This document shows, one piece after another, positions 44,396-51,829 of a stretch of 51,829 nt of DNA. The stretch's first letter is position 1; every line of letters begins with the position of its first letter. The stretch comes from Ophiobolus disseminans (lineage: Eukaryota > Ascomycota > Dothideomycetes > Pleosporales > Phaeosphaeriaceae). The position numbers and the translations under genes were made by a program. Under the pieces are notes generated by a model. The model saw only the letters and a program-made list of their open reading frames with translations, ran no database searches and was not told the origin of the DNA. The stretch lies in NCBI GenBank assembly GCA_010093685.1, contig MU006239.1, positions 128,939 through 180,767 of the forward strand, read 5' to 3'.

Positions 44396-44642
44396 AAGAT
44401 ATGCGAATACGGTGTGAATTAACTTAGAGGCATATAGAAGTGCGTAGAGACTTAGAAACCTTAGATTGTCTAACAACACCTATAGGCCTTGTACAAAAGG
44501 ATATCAAAAAACTACTAAGCTATCTACAGGACTAGCTTAATTAAATACACCTAAAGGCTAAGCATGCTTTGCTCTATACGATCTAGTTGATCTAGAAGAT
44601 CTAGAGTCGGACTAGAGGTGACGTAGGTACAATGCGGAGTTA
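44246..44642 (+). pseudogene. Second coherent frame overlapping the gag-like relic
   Basis: In the +1 frame relative to the gag-like relic, the sequence reads LEAILEEQKQLTELAAG and on through KDMRIRCELT and LVQKDIKKLLSYLQD to a TAA near 44640, with only a few TAG/TAA stops. It is strongly helical and charged, unlike a chance frame. It may be the start of a following ORF joined by frameshifting, or the true frame after an indel. Family unknown. Confidence 0.4.
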
Positions 44643-44873
44643 ATGTTTAACTATAGGAACGTTGTGCAGGCACATCGTTATATTACCCCCTCTTCCTGTA
44701 GATAGATAGTCTCTATCTGTTTTACGAATTAGAAGGTTGTTAGTTCCTAGTGTTTATTGCTAAGGAATCAATGCTTTAACACTATTACTATAGTAATGCT
44801 TTGTTGTTTCTAAGAGATATCCTCTCTAACTTATTGCTGTATAGAAAATTTTCGGTGCTTAGTGTTAGTTATT

Positions 44874-44975
44874 AAGGTAAGAGCAACTGTTGTTATTGTT
44901 GTTAACGTAAGAGCAACTATTGTTATTGCGGTAAGAGTAACTATTGTTGTTGCGGTGAGAGCAACTATTGTTGTC
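44874..44975 (+). repeat. Minisatellite, ~28-bp unit, four copies
   Basis: Four imperfect copies of GGTAAGAGCAACTATTGTTG followed by TTATTGTTG-like sequence. Confidence 0.75.
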
Positions 44976-45082
44976 GGCGCGTTGCTAGGTTACTAATCGT
45001 TTGTTTTGGCTAGCTATGTATATACAGATCGATATCCTATCGTATACCTTTACTTTACACCTATAACCTACACAACTTATAC

Positions 45083-45106
45083 ACACACACACACATACAC
45101 ACTATA
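45083..45106 (+). repeat. CA dinucleotide microsatellite
   Basis: A run of CA repeats with one ATA interruption, notable because CpA is otherwise scarce in this block. Confidence 0.8.
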
Positions 45107-45227
45107 CCTATTCGCTGCTCTCCTAGAGCACTACTAGAGGCCTACTAGGTTATTTGCCTTCGGGCTGTTCGTGTATTTGCCCGCGGCCGTTTAGTAGTGT
45201 ATAACTTCCTATTGCTAACCTCTAAGA

Positions 45228-45710
45228 AGTGTAAGTATTGCACTTTTCAGAATGAAAAATGCAATCTAGTAAGTATTTAGTAATTTAGAAACTAATCTAA
45301 TAGGCATTGTTAACACAATAAGGTGCTATCCTACGTTAAGAAGGAGTTCCGCGCCTTTACTAAGGCAATAGACGCTTAGGCGGCTGCTTGCGAGGTAGAG
45401 GAAGAGGATAACAAGAAGAGGCTTAGGGTAGTTTTAGCGTATGCGCAGAAACTAGCGCTTTGCGTCTAGGTTATAAGAAGCGAGGAGCGCGGTCTCTTAG
45501 TAGCAGACGTTTTGCTAGCTAGCTATTAGGTGCTACTCGAGCTCCTAGAGCGCATGTTAGCTATAGAGGTTCGGCTTGCGGCCGTGGAAACGGGAGTGGG
45601 TCAGCTTCGTAGAGGCGGAGGTCGTCGTCGTCGTCGTGTCGGAGAGGATTCGCTAGGAAATCTAGGTCTAGGACATGTAGGGGATAAGGAAGATAGCATG
45701 TTAGAGTAGA
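45228..45710 (+). pseudogene. Cys-containing coding relic between LTRs
   Basis: One frame keeps sense for about 160 codons: KKCKYCTFQNEKCNLV at the N-terminus (CxxC...C, zinc-binding-like), then a charged helical region (YVKKEFRAFTKAIDA, LLELLERMLAIEVRL), then a GGGRRRRR basic stretch, ending at TAG near 45708. Internal stops are TAG/TAA at Gln-compatible positions. Similar Cys-led ORFs occur near fungal retroelements, but I cannot name the family. Confidence 0.4.
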
Positions 45711-45902
45711 GGAGGTCGGGGGGGAGCTTGCGCTTGTACTATAGTTGCATTAAACAGGGAACGGTTATTATGCTATATCGTTCTCTAAGTGATCTATGTT
45801 CTCTAGTCCTTGCTCCTATGCTTTAATCTAGCGTTCTAAGGACCTTAGAGGTCCTAGCCGATTTAGATATATATCGTGAAAAGCTTTTAACTTGTAAGGA
45901 GC
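45711..45902. other. AT-rich spacer
   Basis: Nothing recognised before the next LTR. Confidence 0.5.
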
Positions 45903-46212
45903 TGTAAGAGGTTAGACCTCTACTATCCTTAGTGGAGTCACTTCGGTTTAATAGAACAATATAGAACATTATAGAACATTATGAAAGAGCATAGAACATT
46001 ATAGAATATTCTAGAATGTTATGGAATGCCCGGGAACTAGCTAGAACAAGATATGTTCTTCTAACAGCTGACAAAATGCTTATGTATATAGAAACTTCTA
46101 GAAGCTAGCAGTCTGCTATAAAGTCAGCCTGCTCTCTAGCTCTAGATAGACTCTATCGAATTCATCACGGTTAAACCTAGCCTTTCTGCAGTCTTCTGCC
46201 TAGCCCCTTACA
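45903..46212 (+). mobile_element. LTR (310 bp), RIP-altered, same family as the solo LTR
   Basis: Begins TGTAAGAGGTTAGACCTC and ends CCCCTTACA. It matches 39627-39975 block by block but carries TA where the solo LTR has CA or TG, and has lost part of the 20-bp tandem array. The flanking 5-mers differ (GGAGC, TTTGA), as expected for the 5' LTR of a longer element continuing into the gypsy relic. Confidence 0.85.
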
Positions 46213-49175
46213 TTTGAATTCGATTATCCACTTAAGTAGCTAGTGTGGTCATCCCCTAGTGCTCTATAACGGAATAATTGCGAGAGCAATACAACGGAAT
46301 ACAAGAACGCTACTACAGGGACCTCTACGGTTAAACACCTGCCTGAGCACATAACGTAAACATTAGATATTAACGGAATTATTAGGCATTAACAGAATCA
46401 TCGGGCATCAACAGAATTATCGGGCATTAACGGAATTATTGGACATTACTAGAATTACTAGAATTACTGGAATTAACCGGACACAATAGAACATACTATA
46501 GAAGAACCTAAGCAAATAGCTAACAGCAGCAATACTGCAAATGCTTCTCTAACTATAGAACAAACCTTCTACGCCTTTATGCAGCAGATAGTGCAAGGCA
46601 ACGCTATTAACTAGCAAACCCTGCAAGGACTCTAGAATATCCTGCAAGGCATTAACACGCCGCAGCCTAAAAAGAGAAAGAAGAAGCTGCTACAGCTCTT
46701 AGAGTTTAATAGCACCCGCTCTAAATAGGCTAGATAGGAGATTAAGGCAAAGAACAAGATAAAGACAGATAGCAGGATTATTAGGTTAGACATAGACTAG
46801 CTGCGCTACATCTTTACAAGACTACGCAGCAATGCCTATAATATATGCTTAGTCTTTGTTAGGGCTAAGGAGGAGGAAGAGAGTGGTTTAGGTATGCAAT
46901 TGCTAGAATACCTAGCTGGCACCTACAGCGACCCTAATCTGCAGAAAAAAGCTCTCTCTAATATCTACTTAATCAAGCAGAAGGCACATAAGTCTTTTGC
47001 CCGCTTTCTGCTACGCTTTGAGACTAAGCTAGCAAATACTAGAGTATTGTTATTTAATAACACTATTAAGATTTCACTCCTAGACAACGCTATTAGCTAT
47101 GCTATGCAGGAGAGACTTATTAGTGTCTTTCTACTTCTAATTGAGTATAGCGCTTTCACCTTCCTACTTTAAACTATAGGGTTAAGGCTAGACGCTATCA
47201 AGACACTATAGAGACCCTAACCTCACGCTTAACGCTACGCGCAGCAAAACGATAGTATAGATTAGGAGCCTACACATGCTTATGCTGCTCAATCCCTAGG
47301 AAATTAACGCGCTAAGTGGGTGAGCAAGAATAAGATTTAGAGACGTAGGAACAACCGCTTGTGTATACGCTGTAGAGCTTCTAGATATATTATTAGCTTC
47401 TGTTAGTATGCCCCTGCACGTCGCTCTTCTTCTACTACTATTGCAACTACAAAGATTGCAGAGATGCTACAGCTAGAAGAGGAGGATACTAAGTCGGAAA
47501 AAGAGTAGCTCCTGCTTAAAGTCACTAGCAGGAGCATAAGAAGAAGGCTTTGAGGATAAAGTAAAACTAGCGCTTATTTTAACCCTACATGAAAGCAAAA
47601 CTAATCACTATATATATGCTTATTAATCACACTTATTACGTATCTATAATACTAGATTCTAGTTGCTTGACATATGCCCTAGTGAGCGCCTAGTTTGCCT
47701 AGAAAGCTAAACTCTAGTGCATTAATTTACCTACTCTAAGGACCCTCTAAGAAGTAGAAGGAACTAGAACTATTAGGCAAGCTTACTACTTCACATATAA
47801 TATTAAAGAATATATACGCATAGAATAGGGATACATAATAGAGAACACTTACCTTAGTTTTGATATTATGCTTAGACGCTTCTAGTTTAATAGACACAAT
47901 GTTACTATTGCACTAGCAAAGAAGTCTATCTTTATCTACTTAGAGAGAACCTGTATCCGCCTCCGCAGCAAGAAAGGAGAACTACCTCCTACACTAACAG
48001 TCTAGGAGATCTCTGCAGTAGCTATGCAGAGATATATTCAAGTATCTAAAAAAGACAAGTCTGTTAGTGTATTTGCTGCCTCTATAGCAGACATCTAGAA
48101 GGCTTTAGCTCCTAAAGCACAATTGAGCTTAGAGCAGATTAAAGACCTTCTACTACTAAGCTACCGCTACTAGCTGCTAGTCTTTGATCTAAACTAAGCT
48201 GCTAAGCTCTCTCTACACCGGCCTAGAGTAGACTACTATATTAAGCTTATTAAAGAAGATAGGAAGAGTCCGTAAATACTATAGGGCCCTCTCTATAATA
48301 TATCTAGAGATAAGTTACTAGTGCTCCGCAAAGAACTTACATTACTACTAGACAAGGGATTTATTAGAGTTAGCAGCTCTTCTACTGCAGCCCTAGTTCT
48401 CTTTGCAAAGAAACTAGGAGAAGGCCTACGTATATGCATTGATTACCGCGCTCTTAATGCTATTACTAAGAAGGACAGATACCCTCTACCTCTTATCCAC
48501 GAGACATTGAACAATATCTGCAAGGCTAAGTAGTATACTAAACTAGATGTTATTGCAGCCTTTTACAAGATACGCATTTAAGAAGAAGATAAATAGCTTA
48601 CTGCTTTCTAGACCCGCTTTAGACTCTATAATAGATTGTCACTCCTTTTAGCATAGTTAGCTCTCCTAGCACCTTTTAGCGCTACATTAACTAGGTTTTA
48701 CGTCGCTTCCTAGATAACTTTGTATCTGCTTACCTAGACGATGTTCTAATATACACTAATAGCTCACTTTAAGAACACCGCATCTATGTTAACAAAGTCC
48801 TAGACGCTCTTAAGGATACTAGCCTTTAACTAGATATTAACAAATGCGAATTCAAAGTCAAGACTACTAAGTATCTAGGTTTTATTATTAATGCAGAAAA
48901 TAGACTATGCATAGACCCTAAGAAGATTAAAGCTATCACTAACTAGAAAGCCTCTACATTAGTAAAAGGAGTCCGCAGTTTCCTAGGATTTGCTAACTTC
49001 TACTAGCGCTTTATTTAGGACTTTGCTAACATTGCAGCACCTCTTACCTAGCTTACTAGGGACGTTAGCTAGCGCTAGACACAGTAAGAGCAAGAAGCCT
49101 TTAACAAGCTTAAGGCTGTCTTTGTTAGCGAGCCTGTTCTAGCGCATTTCTATCTAGACCGGAAAACAGTAGTTG
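46213..49175 (+). pseudogene. Ty3/gypsy gag-pol relic
   Basis: Follows the LTR at 45903. The gag part is clearest at 46894-47172 (LLEYLAGTYSDPN, then KSFARFLLRFETKLA), and a degenerate zinc knuckle (CIRCRASRY...C) is near 47356. Downstream, the reverse transcriptase is recognisable at 48321-48600 (LLDKGFIRVSSSSTAALVLF, then ICIDYRALNAITKKDRYPLP, then TKLDV). YLDDV is near 48733, the thumb motif RSFLGFANFY is near 48975, and the start of RNase H (FNKLKAVFVSEPVLAHF) is near 49100. Stops and frame changes are everywhere, mainly TAG/TAA. The element ends abruptly at 49175, where a copia LTR begins; its integrase and 3' LTR are not in the window. Confidence 0.88.
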
Positions 49176-49371
49176 TGTTAGATATTAGGGGTGCTGTGAG
49201 GCTACTAACACTAAAAGAAATAGAAGGGGCCGGCACAAGCGCCTTAGCACACTAGTACTAGATCTGACACCTAGTTAAACTCCGCACTTAACCGAGAGAA
49301 CACTAGAATACAACATTATTATCAATTTATCTAATCCATTATCGAGGTCTAATACATTATTAAATCTAACA
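49176..49371 (+). mobile_element. 5' LTR of a Ty1/copia element (196 bp)
   Basis: Starts TGTTAG and ends CTAACA, a perfect 6-bp inverted terminus. It interrupts the gypsy RNase H frame after RKTVV and is followed by a copia-type gag frame about 100 bp further on. Confidence 0.75.
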
Positions 49372-51829
49372 ATTAAGAGTCTCACTGCCTTTACCAAAGC
49401 TACTACTAAGGCTACCTACTAAGGCTACCCACTAAGGCTACCTAACAAAAGCTATTCAACAACTACACTATGTCGCTTATTAACCCACGCGATGCAACTG
49501 TTATCCTTAGCAACTAGTATAACTAGACTACTTAGCTTACTTAAGTCAAAGCGCGCTGCGCTGCCTATAACATCTAGGACAATATAAAGGAAGAAGGACT
49601 AGTCCTATTCCTGATCAAGCTAGTTATGCTAGACCTGCCTGAACTATCCTAGTATAGCGCTGCAGCTAGAATCCAGGAGGCAACACGCCTATCTATGCTA
49701 TCAATCTAAGGCCAGAAAGCCTACAAGGAGGATATAGACTACTATAAGACCCTTACTAAGAGATATAAGCTTAATCTCCACTAATATAATACTTAACAGA
49801 AGAGTATTCAGCATGTCACCTAGCTAATCCAATTAACAGTTGCGCTCTATCTCTAACGCATATGCTGCCTACTAGGACAGTCACTACGCTAGTGGCTTTC
49901 TAACCTTAAGCTTACTGCTAGGGTTGATAATCGCCTTAAAAAGGAACGCACACGCGAACGCTACTACACCGCCCTTAAGCCTATGCGCAATACACACAAT
50001 TAGGATACATAGCTAGTAGAATATAATAAAGCATTATTAGATGCAATAGTGCATAGAGTGTCTAAGGTACATGATATTAACAATATTACTAAAGACTTCC
50101 TGCAGGCTGTAAACAAGGCAGCACCTATGTAGGCTGCAACCTTCTAAGATACTAGAAGGTTCAATCCTCTTATGACAAGAAAGGAGATGATGAAACGCTT
50201 CTAGGAATACATAAGCCTGAATTATCCGCTAAAACTAGTGAATAAAAAGCAGGCATTCATTGCTGTAGCTAATAACTCCTTATTTCTCGCTAATAGTGGT
50301 GCAACTACCTAGGATAGCTAGAAGGACGCTTCTAAAGCTATAGAAAACAGCGCGCTATCTAAATATAGGGAAAGAAACCCTAGTAGAAAGAGGAAGAGCA
50401 ATCAATTCTCCTCTTAGTCTAGCAAAAGACCTGCTAGTAATAAGGTATCTTTAGGTAAGAAGTGCCTAGCATGTGACTAAGTCTATAACATTAAAGATTG
50501 CTAGTATATTAATAATAACCAAGCACCTAAATAGTAGAAGCCAAACTCTACTATGCGCACTCTTGTAGAATACAAGCGCAAGCACGACACTATTCTTTAA
50601 GAAGCATTAAGAAGCAAGAGTAGATTAAAGTCTCAAACTCTATACATCAAGAGATCAGACTCCTAGACAGTAATTATCTAGGATGTCTCTGATGATAATC
50701 AACAATAACTAGAAGGCTGGCAAATCACCGCAATTACTAAGGCCTTATTCTAAGTTAGTAGCAATCAAGGTTACCCTTTGAAACACTCCTTTATTCTAAA
50801 CTCAGGCTTAACCTGCTACATCACTAACAACCTAGAGCGCACCTATAACAATAGACTATGTACAACTAGCGACTTTATATAGGCAGGCAACTTCTAACTC
50901 TAGATTACAGGGTATAGTTCACTAGACCTATCCCTAACTAGTCAGGGCAGAACAACTAAGCTTATCCTTTATGATGTTGCTATCTATCTAGACATCCTAT
51001 GCAACCTAGTATTATTCCGCCTCCTTAGGCAGCTAGGTATATAGTGGGAAACTAAGCATGAACCTACTACACTTAGGAGACTAGATAGATCTATCCTAGA
51101 AAGGCTTACTGAGCTTTATAGCTAATAGGTGTTAGAACACTACTTAACTATTAACTTAGCCTTCTACACAAATTCAAGAACACTAAGAGCATTACAAAGG
51201 TCCTTAGCTATCACCTAGCACAAGCGCTTAGGCTATCCTAGCCTAGCAGCTATTAAGCACCTTGTTCAGCAAGCTAAGGGGGTGCGCATTAAAGGCATCA
51301 CTACAGTTGAGTGCAACTTATGTAGCAAAGCTAAAGCTAAGCGCTAAATACGCCGCACACTACGCAACAATAACCTAGGACTAGGAGAAAGACTAGCTAT
51401 TGACTTCTACTCCTATAAGAAGCAGAGCATTACTAAGGAAAAGAGTTAAATGCCTATCACCTATAGGTTCTCTAGACTCTAGTGGGACATGTACTTTACA
51501 GACAATAGAACTGCTAACTCTATTATTAACAAACTTAGGATCTTCTTTATCTTTCTTAGGATCTATTTCAACATCACTATTAAGATCATTAAAGCAGACA
51601 ATAAGATTACTACTGTTAAACTACAAGTTCAGCGCTAGCTTAACTCTAAAGGGATTATTATTAAGCCTTTAGCTCCTAATACTTAAGCCTAGAATAGAGG
51701 TGCTGAACGCTTAGAGGGTGTGAACAAGGAGAAGGCACGCGCTATAAGATTAGATGCTAACCTCTCCTAGGAACTGTAGCCTAAAATCACTAGAGCAGCA
51801 GTTTACCTCTACAACAGAACGCTAAATTA
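49372..51829 (+). pseudogene. Ty1/copia gag-pol relic, truncated by the window end
   Basis: The gag frame begins MSLINPRDATVIL at about 49470. It is followed by a zinc-knuckle remnant (CLACD.VYNIKDC near 50466), a protease remnant (FILNSGLTCYITNN near 50790, where the catalytic Asp of the usual D-S/T-G now reads Asn), and the GAG-pre-integrase motif (HKRLGYPSLAAIKHL near 51220, CNLCSKAKA near 51310). An integrase core follows (ERLAIDFYSYKK, DNRTANSIINKLRIF near 51500, then INIT-like and YLYNRTLN at the end). This gag-protease-integrase order is that of Ty1/copia. Many TAG/TAA stops show it is dead. Reverse transcriptase should lie beyond the window. Confidence 0.85.

Noticed and set aside
42767..51829. 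Reassigned genetic code with TAG read as Gln
   Set aside because: TAG and TAA also stand where Trp and Gln occur in transposases, start codons are altered to ATA, and CA/TG are generally replaced by TA. Genes in the core of the window use TAG and TAA as normal stops.

Overview
The window looks like nuclear DNA of a filamentous ascomycete. Introns are short (46-62 bp) with GTRAGT-type donors, CTRAY-like branch sites and YAG acceptors. Secreted LysM proteins sit beside a large CBM18-GH18 chitinase. Transposons carry stop codons of the kind left by repeat-induced point mutation (RIP). A Dothideomycete (Pleosporales-like) source is an inference from this gene and transposon mix, not something the sequence proves.

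Layout. Positions 1-21,500 are gene-poor and transposon-rich. They hold two inactivated DD34E Tc1/mariner-type elements (4145-5495; 15633-17073), a 507-bp hAT-like MITE with a perfect 8-bp target duplication (14997-15503), a 1.4-kb element with long inverted termini (11792-13235), and two copies of a ~190-bp MITE with 5-bp duplications (6751-6945; 19955-20144). The same stretch has a PHD-finger gene broken by one frameshift and one stop, with a MITE inside its last intron (6063-8692), a small F-box-like ORF (10824-11249), and several weak coding relics.

Positions 21,563-33,048 are the gene-dense core. In order they are a five-module LysM protein (-), a 204-aa intracellular-looking protein (+), a 1214-aa chitinase with two hevein-type domains, a GH18 domain and a Cys-rich region (-, 10 introns), a three-module LysM protein (+) divergent from the chitinase, and a DUF7924-type protein (+). 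The LysM-chitinase-LysM arrangement is the most coherent functional unit here. It combines secreted chitin binding with chitin hydrolysis and suggests joint action on chitin, either the fungus's own wall, another fungus, or at a host interface.

Positions 33,049-41,456 hold a decayed patatin-like phospholipase (34893-35974), a 229-bp MITE, a degenerate 45-bp tandem repeat, a third Tc1/mariner copy split by a 349-bp solo LTR with perfect 5-bp target duplication (38499-40202), and an FtsJ-type methyltransferase gene (40300-41455) whose intron appears to lack a GT donor.

Positions 42,510-51,829 are a nested, heavily mutated retrotransposon block. It contains an LTR with a gag-like relic, two unassigned coding relics, a Ty3/gypsy gag-pol relic behind an LTR of the same family as the solo LTR, and a Ty1/copia element inserted in the gypsy RNase H region and running off the window end. 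No tRNA, rRNA or CRISPR array was recognised.
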